Shown here piece after piece: positions 22,029 to 30,739 of a stretch of DNA of 64,000 bases. The notes under the pieces are model-generated. The model was not told the origin of the DNA. It did not search any database and saw only the letters and a list, made by a program, of their open reading frames with translations. How positions within the stretch are numbered: the stretch's first letter is position 1; each line of letters begins with the position of its first letter. The stretch comes from Brachymonas wangyanguii (GTDB lineage Bacteria > Pseudomonadota > Gammaproteobacteria > Burkholderiales > Burkholderiaceae_C). The DNA is taken from the NCBI RefSeq assembly GCF_045055315.1, contig NZ_CP173677.1, positions 930,001 through 994,000 on the forward strand, read 5' to 3'. A program made the translations under genes and the position numbers.

Positions 22029-22892
22029 ATGAAATGGGAAGGCAACCGCCAATCAGGCAATGTGGAAGACCGCCGTAGCCAGCGTGGAGGCGGTGGCATT
22101 TTTGGTGGCCGCAGTATCGGCATTGGTACCATCGTGCTGGCGATTCTGGGTTTCGTGTTTTTTGGCGTAAACCCGCTGACCACGATTGGCGTGCTGTCCG
22201 GATCGGGCTCGCCGCAGGTGCAGCAGCCGGCACCGGCGCCGCCGGCCAATGACCCGCAGGGCGCGTTTGTCTCTACCGTGCTGGCCGATACCGAAGATGT
22301 CTGGAACCAGCTGTTCCAGCAATCGGGTGGCCGCTACCAGGAGCCGCGCCTGGTGCTGTACCGTGGCGTGACCCCCACGGCCTGTGGCACCGGCCAGTCG
22401 GCCATGGGCCCGTTCTACTGCCCGGGCGACCAGAAGGTCTACCTGGACCTGGACTTTTTCAACACGCTCAAGCGTGACCTCGGTGCCGATGGTGAATTCG
22501 CCCAGGCCTACGTGATTGCCCACGAAGTGGCACACCATGTGCAGAATCTGTTGGGAATTACCGACAAAGTAGATGCCATGCGCGGCCGTATCAGCGAAAC
22601 TCAGATGAACGCCCTGAGCGTGCGCCTTGAACTGCAGGCTGACTGCCTGGCCGGTGTCTGGGGTCATCATGCGCACAAGTCGCGTCAGATCCTCGAAAAC
22701 GGAGATATTGAGCGCGCCATGAACGCAGCGGCTAAAATCGGGGATGACGCCATCCAGAAGCGCAGCCAGGGCTATGTGGTCCCGGACAGCTTCACGCATG
22801 GTTCCAGCGCGCAACGCGTCCGCTGGTTTACCACCGGCATCCAGACAGGCTCGGTACAAGCCTGCGACACGTTCAACGCCAGCAGTCTCTGA
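22029..22892 (+). CDS. ypfJ: YpfJ-type neutral zinc metallopeptidase
   Basis: A 287-residue protein of the Zn_protease (PF04228) family. The order is an N-terminal basic/Gly-rich segment (MKWEGNRQSGNVEDRRSQRGGGG), one transmembrane helix (IGIGTIVLAILGFVFFGV), a Pro/Ala linker and a metallopeptidase-like domain with YVIAHEVAHHVQN as the HExxH zinc motif and LELQADCLAGVW downstream. The protease role is by family; its substrate is unknown. It starts 112 bp after dcd. Confidence 0.92.
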   Translation: MKWEGNRQSGNVEDRRSQRGGGGIFGGRSIGIGTIVLAILGFVFFGVNPLTTIGVLSGSGSPQVQQPAPAPPANDPQGAFVSTVLADTEDVWNQLFQQSGGRYQEPRLVLYRGVTPTACGTGQSAMGPFYCPGDQKVYLDLDFFNTLKRDLGADGEFAQAYVIAHEVAHHVQNLLGITDKVDAMRGRISETQMNALSVRLELQADCLAGVWGHHAHKSRQILENGDIERAMNAAAKIGDDAIQKRSQGYVVPDSFTHGSSAQRVRWFTTGIQTGSVQACDTFNASSL

Positions 22893-22984
22893 TCAGGCTG
22901 CTGCCAGCGTCCTACGCGCCAAGGTGCTACCCGCACCTTGGCTATCAGGCTTTGTGCCTGCCGTCTATTTGAGACACATCCTGC

Positions 22985-24457
22985 ATGACAGAAAACGCTA
23001 CCATCGCCTACGCCCAGCTTCCCCTGGCAGAACCCATCCAGCGCGCCGTTGCCGAGATGGGCTATGTCCAGACCACGCCTATCCAGGCCCAGGCCATTCC
23101 CGTGGTACTGGCTGGTCAGGACGTGATGGGTGCGGCCCAGACTGGTACCGGCAAGACGGCGGCGTTCTCGCTGCCGCTGCTGCAGCGCCTGCTCAAGCAC
23201 GACAACACGTCGGCATCGCCGGCGCGCCACCCGGTGCGCGCACTGGTGCTGCTGCCCACGCGTGAGCTGGCCGACCAGGTGGCGCAGCAGATCAAGCAGT
23301 ATGCCCAGTACACCAATCTGCGCTCCGCCGTGGTGTTTGGCGGCATGGACATGAAGCCGCAGACTGCCGAGCTGAAGAAGGGCGTCGAGGTGCTGGTGGC
23401 CACGCCAGGTCGCCTGCTGGACCATATCGAGGCGCGCAACTGCGTGCTCAACCAGGTCGAGTACGTGGTGCTGGACGAGGCCGACCGCATGCTGGATATC
23501 GGCTTCTTGCCGGACCTGGAGCGAATTCTCGGCTATCTGCCGAAGCAGCGCACCACGCTGTTGTTCTCGGCCACCTTTTCCAACGATATCAAGCGTCTGG
23601 CCGGCAGCTATCTGCAGAATCCGGTCACGATCGAGGTGGCGCGTTCCAACGCCACCGCCTCCACCGTGGAGCAGCGCTTTGTCCGCGTCAATAGCGATGA
23701 GGACAAGCGCCCGATGCTGGCGCAGCTGATCCGCCAGAACGAGGTCAAGCAGGCCTTTGTCTTTACCAACAGCAAGCTCGGTTGTGGCCGGCTGGCACGT
23801 GCGCTGGAACGCGACGGCTTCAAGACCGCGGCCCTGCATGGCGACAAGAGCCAGGACGAGCGCCTGAAGGCGCTGGAAGCGTTCAAGGCTGGCGAGGTCG
23901 ACTACCTGATCTGTACCGATGTGGCCGCGCGTGGCCTGGACATCAAGGACGTGCCGGCGGTGTTCAACTATGACCTGCCGTTCCACGCCGAAGACTATGT
24001 GCACCGCATTGGCCGTACCGGCCGCGCTGGCGCCGAAGGCCTGGCGATCAGCCTGGTCGGCAATGCCGATGGCAAGCATGTGGCAGAAATCGGCAAGCTG
24101 ACCAACCAGAAGATCCAGCCGCTCGAGATTGCGCTGGAAGCGCGTGGTGGTCGAGGCTCGCGCGGTGACTATCCGTCGCGTGCTGAGGGTGGCGAGCGTC
24201 GCCGCGAGCCGCGCCGCAGCCACGACGAGCGCGAACCGCAGGGCGATCGCTATCGTCGTGCGCCCAAGCTGGTCGATCCCTTCTTTGACAAGCCGTATGA
24301 GGCTTCAGCGCGCAGCGAGTCGGCCTCTTGGGAAAAGGCCGAGCCGCGCAGCCCGGTCACGCGTCCGGGTGCCAGCGCCAATATCCGTCCCAAGCGGTCC
24401 ATGGCAGCGCTGTTCAAGCCGGCCGCACCGCGTAGCGAGGACAGCCAGGAAGGCTGA
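22985..24457 (+). CDS. rhlE: DEAD-box RNA helicase, RhlE type
   Basis: A 490-residue ATP-dependent RNA helicase. Motif I is AQTGTGKTAAF, the DEAD box is VVLDEADRMLDIGF, motif III is FSATF, and motif VI is HRIGRTGRAG. A Q motif (YVQTTPIQAQAIP) precedes motif I. From about residue 385 there is an Arg/Gly/Glu-rich low-complexity tail (ARGGRGSRGDYPSRAEGGER) likely to bind RNA. RhlE-type enzymes act in ribosome assembly and RNA turnover. It converges on apaH with a 12-bp gap. Confidence 0.93.
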   Translation: MTENATIAYAQLPLAEPIQRAVAEMGYVQTTPIQAQAIPVVLAGQDVMGAAQTGTGKTAAFSLPLLQRLLKHDNTSASPARHPVRALVLLPTRELADQVAQQIKQYAQYTNLRSAVVFGGMDMKPQTAELKKGVEVLVATPGRLLDHIEARNCVLNQVEYVVLDEADRMLDIGFLPDLERILGYLPKQRTTLLFSATFSNDIKRLAGSYLQNPVTIEVARSNATASTVEQRFVRVNSDEDKRPMLAQLIRQNEVKQAFVFTNSKLGCGRLARALERDGFKTAALHGDKSQDERLKALEAFKAGEVDYLICTDVAARGLDIKDVPAVFNYDLPFHAEDYVHRIGRTGRAGAEGLAISLVGNADGKHVAEIGKLTNQKIQPLEIALEARGGRGSRGDYPSRAEGGERRREPRRSHDEREPQGDRYRRAPKLVDPFFDKPYEASARSESASWEKAEPRSPVTRPGASANIRPKRSMAALFKPAAPRSEDSQEG

Positions 24458-24469
24458 AGCCGGTGGCGC

Positions 24470-25297
24470 TCAGAACTCGGCGCTGCTGTGACTCTGTACC
24501 TGGACGATGCGTCCAGGACGGCCCGGCGGCAGGATTTCCACTGCCGTCAGTTCGCCACCCCAGACAGCTCCCGTATCAAGCGACAGCAGGTTGTGGCGCT
24601 TGACCAGGCCAAGCGCCGACCAGTGGCCGAAGGCCACCAGCGTGTCCATGGTGCAGCGCAGCGGATGGGCAAACCACGGGATCAGGTGCTCCGGCGCTTC
24701 ATCCAGCCCACGCTTGTGGTGGAAATCCATATGCCCCTCCACATCCAGGAAGCGGATGCGCGTCAGCGTATTCACGATCACGCGCGCACGATCCATGCCT
24801 TGCAGCCGGTTGTTCCAGCGGTCCGGCACGTTGCCGAACAGGTTGCCGAGGAAGGATTGCCAGTGAGCATCCTGCAGTTGTTCGCTGATTTCGTTGGCAC
24901 AGGACAGGGTTTGCGCGGCATCCCAGCCTGGCTGTACACCGGCGTGCACCATCAGGCAGCCGTGCGCCTGCATGGCCAGCGGCTGGCACCGCAGCCAGTC
25001 GAGCAGGATGGCGGCATCGGGCGCATGCAAGATCTCCAGCAGGGTATCGCGCCGGCCCATCGGGCGTATACCCTGGGCTACGGCTAGCAGGTGGATGTCG
25101 TGGTTGCCGAGCAGGCAGTGCACGCTGCCTTCGAGCTGCATCATGCGACGCAGCACGCCAACCGAATCCGGGCCACGGTTGACCAGATCACCCAGCACGT
25201 ACAAGGTGTCGCGGCTGGGGGAGAAATCGAGGGCCTGCAGCAAGTCTTCGAAAGCCTGGTGGCAGCCCTGTATGTCGCCAATACAGTATATTCCCAT
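24470..25297 (-). CDS. apaH: bis(5'-nucleosyl)-tetraphosphatase (symmetrical)
   Basis: A 275-residue metallophosphoesterase cleaving Ap4A to two ADP. Motifs are IGDIQGCHQAF, YVLGDLVNRGPDS and HCLLGNHDIHLL for metal and phosphate binding, with VHAGVQPGWD and FGHWSALGL later. The ATG at 25297 gives the family start MGIYCIGD; an ATG four codons upstream is also possible. Elsewhere apaH often follows ksgA; here it is isolated and divergent from a CNNM-family gene whose start is 26 bp away. Confidence 0.94.
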   Translation of the reverse strand: MGIYCIGDIQGCHQAFEDLLQALDFSPSRDTLYVLGDLVNRGPDSVGVLRRMMQLEGSVHCLLGNHDIHLLAVAQGIRPMGRRDTLLEILHAPDAAILLDWLRCQPLAMQAHGCLMVHAGVQPGWDAAQTLSCANEISEQLQDAHWQSFLGNLFGNVPDRWNNRLQGMDRARVIVNTLTRIRFLDVEGHMDFHHKRGLDEAPEHLIPWFAHPLRCTMDTLVAFGHWSALGLVKRHNLLSLDTGAVWGGELTAVEILPPGRPGRIVQVQSHSSAEF

Positions 25298-25323
25298 GAT
25301 GACTTGCATTATCCAATGAACTG

Positions 25324-26640
25324 ATGGACCTTCTGATCATCATTTTCCTGACCCTGCTCAATGGCATTTTTGCCATGTCCGAGCTGGCCATTGCCTCCAG
25401 CCGCAAGGCGCGTCTCGAAGCCATGTCGGCTGCCGGCGATGCCGGAGCTGCATCTGCACTCAACCTGATGGCGAATCCGACCCAGTTCCTGTCCACGGTG
25501 CAGGTCGGCATTACCTCGATCGGCGTCCTCAACGGTATCGTTGGTGAAGCGGCGTTCAGCCCGATCGTGGCCGAATGGCTGCGTGGACTGGGCACGCCTG
25601 AATCGGTATCCTCGATACTGGCGACCACGCTGGTGGTCACCGTCATCACCTTTACCACCATCATTTTTGGCGAGCTGGTGCCCAAGCGCATTGGCCAGCT
25701 CTACCCGGAAGCCGTATCGCGCTGGATTTCCCGCCCCATGGCCGGACTGGCGCGGCTGACCAAGCCCTTTGTCTACCTGCTGTCCACCACCACCCAGGCC
25801 GTGCTGCGCATGCTGCCGATCGACACCACGGTGACGCACCGCGTGACCGAGGAAGAACTGGCTGCCAGCCTGGAAGAGGGCGTGGATGCCGGCCTGATCG
25901 AGGAGCAGGAGCACCGCCTGGTGCAGAACGTGCTGGGGCTTGATGACCGTCTGCTGTCGTCCATCATGGTGCCGCGCAGCGATATCGTCTGGCTAGATGC
26001 CGAGATGACGGCGGCGCAGGCGCATGAACGCCTCACGCAAGGTGCCACGCCCGAGAAGTTCGTGCATGCCCACTCCTGGTATCCGGTCTGCAAGGACGGC
26101 GAGCTTGATCACGTGGTGGGCGTGGTCAGCATGGGCCGCATCCTGCAGGTGGTGCGCACCGACAGCACGCGCACGCTGGAGTCGTTTGCCAAGCCGGCCG
26201 TGTTTGTGCCGGAAACGCTCACCGGCATGGAGCTGCTGGAGCAATACCGCAGCCATGTTGGCCGCATGGTGTTCGTGGTGGATGAATATGGCGAAATCCA
26301 GGGCCTGCTGACGCCGCGTGACCTGCTGGAAGCGATTACCGGTGAATTGCAGCCGGCGCTGCATGAAGTGGCCTGGGCATTGCCCCAGGTCGATGGCAGC
26401 TGGAAACTGGATGGCATGATTCCCGCCAGCGAATTGAAGGCGCGTCTCGACATCGAGGATCTGCCGGATGAAGACAAGGCGCATTACAACACGCTGGCCG
26501 GATTGCTGATGTTTGTTTCCGGCAGCCTGCCGGTAGAGGGGCAGGTCATCAACTGCGCTGGCTGGGATTTCGAAGTCCTGAAGCTGGTTGGCAAGCGTGT
26601 GGAATGGGTGATGGCGCGTAAATCTCCGGAAACAGATTGA
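25324..26640 (+). CDS. CNNM/CorC-family transporter-associated protein
   Basis: A 438-residue membrane protein. The N-terminal DUF21/CNNM domain has four helices (MDLLIIIFLTLLNGIFAMSELAIASSRKARLEA). Two CBS modules follow (IMVPRSDIVWLDAEM; FVVDEYGEIQGLLTPRDLLEAI), then a C-terminal CorC_HlyC domain (GLLMFVSGSLPVEGQVINCAGWDFEVL). The family is linked to Mg2+/Co2+ transport or export; older annotations call it hemolysin. The direction of ion movement cannot be inferred. An intergenic hns promoter follows. Confidence 0.92.
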   Translation: MDLLIIIFLTLLNGIFAMSELAIASSRKARLEAMSAAGDAGAASALNLMANPTQFLSTVQVGITSIGVLNGIVGEAAFSPIVAEWLRGLGTPESVSSILATTLVVTVITFTTIIFGELVPKRIGQLYPEAVSRWISRPMAGLARLTKPFVYLLSTTTQAVLRMLPIDTTVTHRVTEEELAASLEEGVDAGLIEEQEHRLVQNVLGLDDRLLSSIMVPRSDIVWLDAEMTAAQAHERLTQGATPEKFVHAHSWYPVCKDGELDHVVGVVSMGRILQVVRTDSTRTLESFAKPAVFVPETLTGMELLEQYRSHVGRMVFVVDEYGEIQGLLTPRDLLEAITGELQPALHEVAWALPQVDGSWKLDGMIPASELKARLDIEDLPDEDKAHYNTLAGLLMFVSGSLPVEGQVINCAGWDFEVLKLVGKRVEWVMARKSPETD

Positions 26641-26653
26641 TGCGAGTTTCTTT

Positions 26654-26681
26654 TTAACAGCGCTTTTTTTGCTCCTATAAT
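26654..26681 (+). promoter_or_regulatory. sigma-70 promoter of hns
   Basis: TTAACA (26654-26659), a 16-bp spacer and a perfect TATAAT (26676-26681) precede hns. The expected start is near 26688, giving a leader of about 44 nt that contains the 14-bp palindrome. Confidence 0.75.
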
Positions 26682-26692
26682 TGATTCCGTTG

Positions 26693-26706
26693 GATACACG
26701 TGTATC
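26693..26706. promoter_or_regulatory. perfect 14-bp palindrome in the hns leader
   Basis: GATACACGTGTATC is perfectly self-complementary and lies just downstream of the predicted transcription start of hns. It could be an operator for a dimeric regulator or a small hairpin in the 5' leader. Confidence 0.5.
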
Positions 26707-26731
26707 TGTCTTTTCCTTATCAGGAGTTGAA

Positions 26732-27025
26732 ATGGAATCTCTGCAAGCACTCATGCAGCAAAAGGAAGCGCTGGAGCTGAAGATCCAGCAAGCGCGCAAG
26801 GAGCAGACTGCTGCTGCCGTGGCGCAATGCCGTGAACTGATTGCCCAATACGACCTGACCGAAGCCGACCTGTTCGGTGGCCGCACCCGTGCCCGCGCTG
26901 GCTTGACTGCTGGCAGCAAGGTCGCTCCCAAATACCGCGATCCCGCTACCGGTGCCACCTGGACCGGCCGCGGCAAGCCGCCGAAGTGGATCCAGGACAA
27001 GAACCGCGATGATTATCTGATCTGA
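26732..27025 (+). CDS. hns: H-NS family nucleoid protein
   Basis: A 97-residue xenogeneic-silencer-type protein. The N-terminal coiled coil (LMQQKEALELKIQQARKEQ) mediates oligomerisation, and the C-terminal AT-hook-like domain has TGATWTGRGKPPKWI, the betaproteobacterial form of the DNA-binding motif. AGGAG lies 5 bases before the ATG. It is one of the short H-NS paralogues common in Burkholderiales and may silence AT-richer acquired DNA such as the nearby island (inference). Confidence 0.95.
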   Translation: MESLQALMQQKEALELKIQQARKEQTAAAVAQCRELIAQYDLTEADLFGGRTRARAGLTAGSKVAPKYRDPATGATWTGRGKPPKWIQDKNRDDYLI

Positions 27026-27043
27026 CCGTCTGAATGTCTCATG

Positions 27044-27074
27044 AAAACGCCATGCATCTGCATGGCGTTTTTTT
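27044..27074 (+). terminator. strong rho-independent terminator after hns
   Basis: ACGCCATGCA and TGCATGGCGT form a perfect 10-bp stem with a minimal loop, followed by seven T. The stem is symmetrical, and the stop codon of the converging methyltransferase gene (27073-27075) overlaps its T tract. Confidence 0.93.
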
Positions 27075-27855
27075 ATGGGCCAATGCCAAAAATGGCAGGG
27101 ACTTTGGCGGGCAATACGGGAGGTGATTGTCGGTGGCGCGACACTGTTGCAGAAAGGATACCCATGCTGGCCAAGGTTAATCCGTGTGCCACGCACAACA
27201 CCATATCGGGAGAGAGCGTGCGCAATACCTGCTCCAGCATCACGGCGTTGCGATAAGGCGTTTCAATCCACAGTTGGGCCTGACCAGTTTTGCGTGCAAC
27301 ATTCTCCAATTCACGCAAACGTTTCTCGCGCGCCGTGTTATCCTGCGGCAAATAGCCGATAAATGCGAAATTCTGGCCATTCAGGCCGCTGGCCGCCAGA
27401 GCCAGCAATATCGAACTGGGGCCGGACAGTGGCACTACCTGAATGCCGGCTTCATGCGCGGCGCGTACCAGCGACGATCCTGGATCGGCGACGGCCGGCA
27501 TGCCGGCTTCGCTGGCCAGACCCATGTCATGGCCTTGCAGCGCAGGCTGCAGCAGTTGCAGCGCTTCCTGCTTCCAGGAGCGGGTGGACCCGCCAGCGTG
27601 GTCGCCTTTCTTGTGCATGTCGCGTGGCAGCACGCTGATCTGCAGTTCCTGCAGCGCATGTTGCAACGGTGCCACTTCATCCACGCGCTTGAGCAACTGG
27701 CGCAGCGTCTTGGCGTTTTCGCAGGCCCAGTACTGCAGGCCGGCCATGGCCTGCAGCGTGCCCGCCGGCAGCACATCGGTGATAGCTGGCAGCGGTGGCT
27801 CGCAGCCAAAATCCAGCGGTGCCGGGCAGAGGAACAGGTGGCCGGTGCGGCTCAT
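27073..27855 (-). CDS. tetrapyrrole-methylase-family protein (RsmI-like)
   Basis: A 260-residue SAM-dependent methyltransferase of the TP_methylase fold. Recognisable segments are GLASEAGMPAVADPGSSLVRAAHEAGIQVVPLSGPSSILLALAASGL (SAM-binding GxPxxxDPG region) and NFAFIGYLPQ. It resembles RsmI, the 16S rRNA C1402 2'-O-methyltransferase, but lacks the GTLYVVATPIGNLGD start, so it is the short RsmI-like paralogue often found beside maf; its substrate is unknown. Its start overlaps the yceF stop by 4 bp, and it ends in the hns terminator. Confidence 0.82.
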   Translation of the reverse strand: MSRTGHLFLCPAPLDFGCEPPLPAITDVLPAGTLQAMAGLQYWACENAKTLRQLLKRVDEVAPLQHALQELQISVLPRDMHKKGDHAGGSTRSWKQEALQLLQPALQGHDMGLASEAGMPAVADPGSSLVRAAHEAGIQVVPLSGPSSILLALAASGLNGQNFAFIGYLPQDNTAREKRLRELENVARKTGQAQLWIETPYRNAVMLEQVLRTLSPDMVLCVAHGLTLASMGILSATVSRHRQSPPVLPAKVPAIFGIGP

Positions 27856-28472
27856 GCACGCGCTCCGGTCAGCAGCGGCACGCCGGCGGCGCGCAACATG
27901 CTGCAGGTCTTGATCATCGGCAGGCCGATCAGCGCGGTCGGGTCATCGTTCTGGATGCGTGCCAGCAGGGCGATGCCCAGGCCTTCGCTCTTGGCGCTGC
28001 CGGCGCAGTCGTAGGGCTGCTCCAGGCGCAGATAGGATTCGATCTCCTCGTCACTCATGCCGGTATCGACATCGCGGAAAGTGACGCTGACCTGCGCCAC
28101 ATCGACCTCGGTGTGCTGGCGTGCCAGGCAGACCACGGCGACCGCGGTATGGAACACCACGGTCTGGCCGCGCATGGCGCGCAGCTGGGTCACGGCGCGA
28201 TCGTGCTGCAAGGGTTTGCCCAGCGATTTGCCATGCAGGTCCGCCACCTGGTCAGAGCCGATCACCACGGCATCGGGATGCAGCTCGGCCACGGCACGCG
28301 CCTTAGCTTCGGCCAGGCGGCGTGCCAGCTGGCGCGGCTGTTCGTCGGCAAACGGGGTTTCGTCCACCTGGGGCGAGATCGTCTCAAAGGGAATGCGCAG
28401 GCGCTGCAGCAGTTCGCGGCGATAGGGCGAGGTGGAAGCAAGGATGATGTAGGGGAAGACAGCGTCGGACAT
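27852..28472 (-). CDS. yceF: Maf-family nucleotide pyrophosphatase (7-methyl-GTP type)
   Basis: A 206-residue Maf protein. The start IILASTSPYRRELLQRL, the catalytic VDETPF, IGSDQVADLHG and KSEGLGIALLARIQNDDPTALIGLPM are family hallmarks. The IGSDQVA/LxG form and the neighbour yceD point to the YceF (m7GTP pyrophosphatase) subgroup. It sanitises modified NTPs. ATG at 28472 is the family start, although the frame extends upstream. It is divergent from yceD with only 24 bp between the start codons. Confidence 0.92.
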   Translation of the reverse strand: MSDAVFPYIILASTSPYRRELLQRLRIPFETISPQVDETPFADEQPRQLARRLAEAKARAVAELHPDAVVIGSDQVADLHGKSLGKPLQHDRAVTQLRAMRGQTVVFHTAVAVVCLARQHTEVDVAQVSVTFRDVDTGMSDEEIESYLRLEQPYDCAGSAKSEGLGIALLARIQNDDPTALIGLPMIKTCSMLRAAGVPLLTGARA

Positions 28473-28496
28473 GGCAGATTCTTTTACACTGTGGGC

Positions 28497-29075
28497 ATGG
28501 CTACGGACAAACAACAGGGCGGATCACGCGCAGCGCCGCCATTTTCAGCGCGGCATCTGGACATCACGGCATTTGCCGAGGCTGGCGCGCGCCTTGCCGA
28601 AGAGACGGTATTGTCGCATTACCCGCGGCTGGCCGATGTGGTGCAGGACGGCGATCAGATGACGCCGGTGCGCTGGCAGGCGCAGGGCAGCATGGTGCCG
28701 GTGCTCGGCGGCAGTCCGGAAATCTGGCTCGAACTGGAGGCCGAGGCAGAGTTGCCGATGCAGTGCCAGCGCTGCCTGGAGCCGATGCGCCAACGCCTGG
28801 AAATATCGCGCCGTTTCCGTTTTGTACAGGATGAGGCCACGGCCGAAATGCTGGATGACGAACTGGAAGATGATGTACTCGTCATCAGCCGCGACTTTGA
28901 CCTGCAGGCCCTGATCGAGGACGAGCTGCTGATGGAGCTGCCGGTGGCGCCACGTCATGAGGTTTGCCCGCAGGCGCCGCGCATGCAGGTGCAAACAGCA
29001 GATTTCCGCGAGGAAGAAGCCGAGAAGCCGAATCCGTTTGCCGCCCTCGAGGCGCTGAAAAAACCGAAGTCCTGA
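28497..29075 (+). CDS. yceD: YceD/DUF177 protein
   Basis: A 192-residue protein of the YceD (DUF177) family. The conserved block LPMQCQRCLEPMRQRLEISRRFRFV carries the CxxC, followed by an acidic DDELEDDVLVISRDFDLQALIEDELLMELPVAPRHE. YceD is needed for normal 23S rRNA accumulation in E. coli and plants and almost always precedes rpmF, as here. The frame is open far upstream, but the ATG at 28497 fits the family length. Confidence 0.92.
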   Translation: MATDKQQGGSRAAPPFSARHLDITAFAEAGARLAEETVLSHYPRLADVVQDGDQMTPVRWQAQGSMVPVLGGSPEIWLELEAEAELPMQCQRCLEPMRQRLEISRRFRFVQDEATAEMLDDELEDDVLVISRDFDLQALIEDELLMELPVAPRHEVCPQAPRMQVQTADFREEEAEKPNPFAALEALKKPKS

Positions 29076-29291
29076 GCAGGGGCGTGGCGTGACTGGCACA
29101 CACTGACTTGTCGCTGCCGCATAAATTCAGCTATAATCTTTCTCTTACTGCCGATCTGGTTCGTCCGGTATCGGCAAACTGCAGGCAAAAACGCCCGGGA
29201 TCGCGAGGGTCCGGCCATGATCACATGGCGCATGGCGCAGTCATGCCGGCAAACCCCGTTATTCCATTCAACTTTTTCAGAGGAGCGGACC

Positions 29292-29474
29292 ATGGCCGTT
29301 CAGCAAAACAAGAAATCTCCTTCCAAGCGCGGCATGCACCGTTCCCACAACGCCCTGACGGCACCCAACGTCGTCACGGAGCCGACCACCGGTGAACTGC
29401 ACCTGCGCCACCACATCAGCCCCAACGGTTTCTACCGTGGCCGTCAGGTGCTGAAGAACAAGTCCGAAGCCTGA
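29292..29474 (+). CDS. rpmF: 50S ribosomal protein L32
   Basis: Sixty residues starting MAVQQNKKSPSKRGMHRSHNAL, diagnostic of bL32. The zinc Cys pair seen in some L32 proteins is absent, as in other Burkholderiales. It follows yceD by 216 bp and precedes plsX across an attenuator-like hairpin. AGAGG lies shortly before the ATG. Confidence 0.98.
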   Translation: MAVQQNKKSPSKRGMHRSHNALTAPNVVTEPTTGELHLRHHISPNGFYRGRQVLKNKSEA

Positions 29475-29493
29475 TTCCAGGTCTGATGACAGG

Positions 29494-29528
29494 GCCCGAC
29501 GCTCTTGCAGCCTCGGGCTTTTCTTTTT
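29494..29528 (+). terminator. attenuator-like terminator between rpmF and plsX
   Basis: GCCCGA and TCGGGC pair across a 13-base loop and are followed by TTTTCTTTTT. It lies 20 bp before the plsX start, so it probably trims the highly expressed rpmF transcript and lets a fraction read through into the lipid genes. Confidence 0.7.
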
Positions 29529-29547
29529 CTGGCGCGGTAGCTCAAAG

Positions 29548-30624
29548 ATGACGGATTCAACGCAAGCGGTGACCCTGGCAGTCGATTGCATGGGGGGCGA
29601 TCATGGCGTGGCGATTACCTTGCCCGCCTGTGTGCGTTTTCTGGAGTCCCATCCTGATGTCCAGCTGCTGCTGGTTGGTCAGCCTGAGGTGCTCGAGGCG
29701 CAGTGGGGCCGGACCAAGGGGGCCGCCGCCGTCAAGTCGCGAACCCGCATTGTGCCGGCGACCGAGGTCGTCACCATGGATGATCCGGTCGAGGTGGCAC
29801 TGCGCAAGAAAAAGGATTCGTCCATGCGCGTGGCGATCCTGCAGGTCAAGGACGGCCTGGCGCAGGCCGCCGTATCGGCTGGCAATACCGGCGCCCTGAT
29901 GGCCGTGGCGCGCTATGTGCTCAAGACCATTCCCGGTATTGACCGTCCTGCCATTGCCACGCAGATGCCCAATGGGCAGGGCGGTGCCACCACGGTACTG
30001 GATCTGGGTGCAAATGTGGACTGCACGCCCGAGCACCTGCTGCAGTTCGGCATCATGGGCTCGGCCCTGGTGTCGGTGCAGCTCAACAACCAATCTCCCA
30101 CGGTCGGCCTGCTGAATATTGGCGAAGAAGCGATCAAGGGCAGCGAAGTGGTCAAGAAGGCCGGCGAGCTGCTGCGCACAGCGGGCAACGCCGGCGTGCT
30201 CAACTTCTACGGCAACGTCGAGGGTAACGACATCTTCAAGGGCACCACCGATATCGTTGTCTGTGACGGCTTTGTTGGCAACGTGGCGCTCAAGGCCAGC
30301 GAGGGTCTGGCGTCCATGGTAGCCAACCTGCTCAAGCAGGAGTTCTCGCGCAATATCTTCACCAAGCTGATTGCCGTGGTCGCCTATCCGGTGCTGGCCA
30401 GCTTCAAGCGTCGCGTCGACCACCGTCGCTACAACGGCGCGGCACTGCTGGGCTTGCGCGGCCTGGTGTTCAAGAGCCACGGCTCGGCCGACGAGGTGGC
30501 GTTCAGCTATGCGCTCGAGACCGCCTACGAAGCCGCCAGCCACGCGTTGCTGACACGCGTGGAACAGCGCATTGCCAAGGCGGCAACGCTGCAGTGGCCG
30601 CAGCAGGAAGCCGCTGCGCATTGA
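29548..30624 (+). CDS. plsX: phosphate acyltransferase PlsX
   Basis: A 358-residue enzyme making acyl-phosphate from acyl-ACP for phospholipid initiation. Family segments are VTLAVDCMGGDHG, AAVSAGNTGALMAVARYVL, ANVDCTPEHLLQFGIMGS and IVVCDGFVGNVALKASEG. It opens the conserved plsX-fabH-fabD-fabG-acpP-fabF series. No oddity in length or motifs. Confidence 0.97.
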   Translation: MTDSTQAVTLAVDCMGGDHGVAITLPACVRFLESHPDVQLLLVGQPEVLEAQWGRTKGAAAVKSRTRIVPATEVVTMDDPVEVALRKKKDSSMRVAILQVKDGLAQAAVSAGNTGALMAVARYVLKTIPGIDRPAIATQMPNGQGGATTVLDLGANVDCTPEHLLQFGIMGSALVSVQLNNQSPTVGLLNIGEEAIKGSEVVKKAGELLRTAGNAGVLNFYGNVEGNDIFKGTTDIVVCDGFVGNVALKASEGLASMVANLLKQEFSRNIFTKLIAVVAYPVLASFKRRVDHRRYNGAALLGLRGLVFKSHGSADEVAFSYALETAYEAASHALLTRVEQRIAKAATLQWPQQEAAAH

Positions 30625-30739
30625 AGCATGCGGCTTCCGGCTGGTGCGCGGCCCGCCGGGCGGCGCTAGAATGATCCACTATTCCGTCATGGGTGCCCAG
30701 CCTGGCTGGCAGTGACGGCGATTTTTTCGAGATCAGAAC

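Noticed and set aside
27795..28496. Long upstream extension of the yceD frame
   Set aside because: It is the antisense shadow of yceF. The DUF177 family length requires the ATG at 28497.
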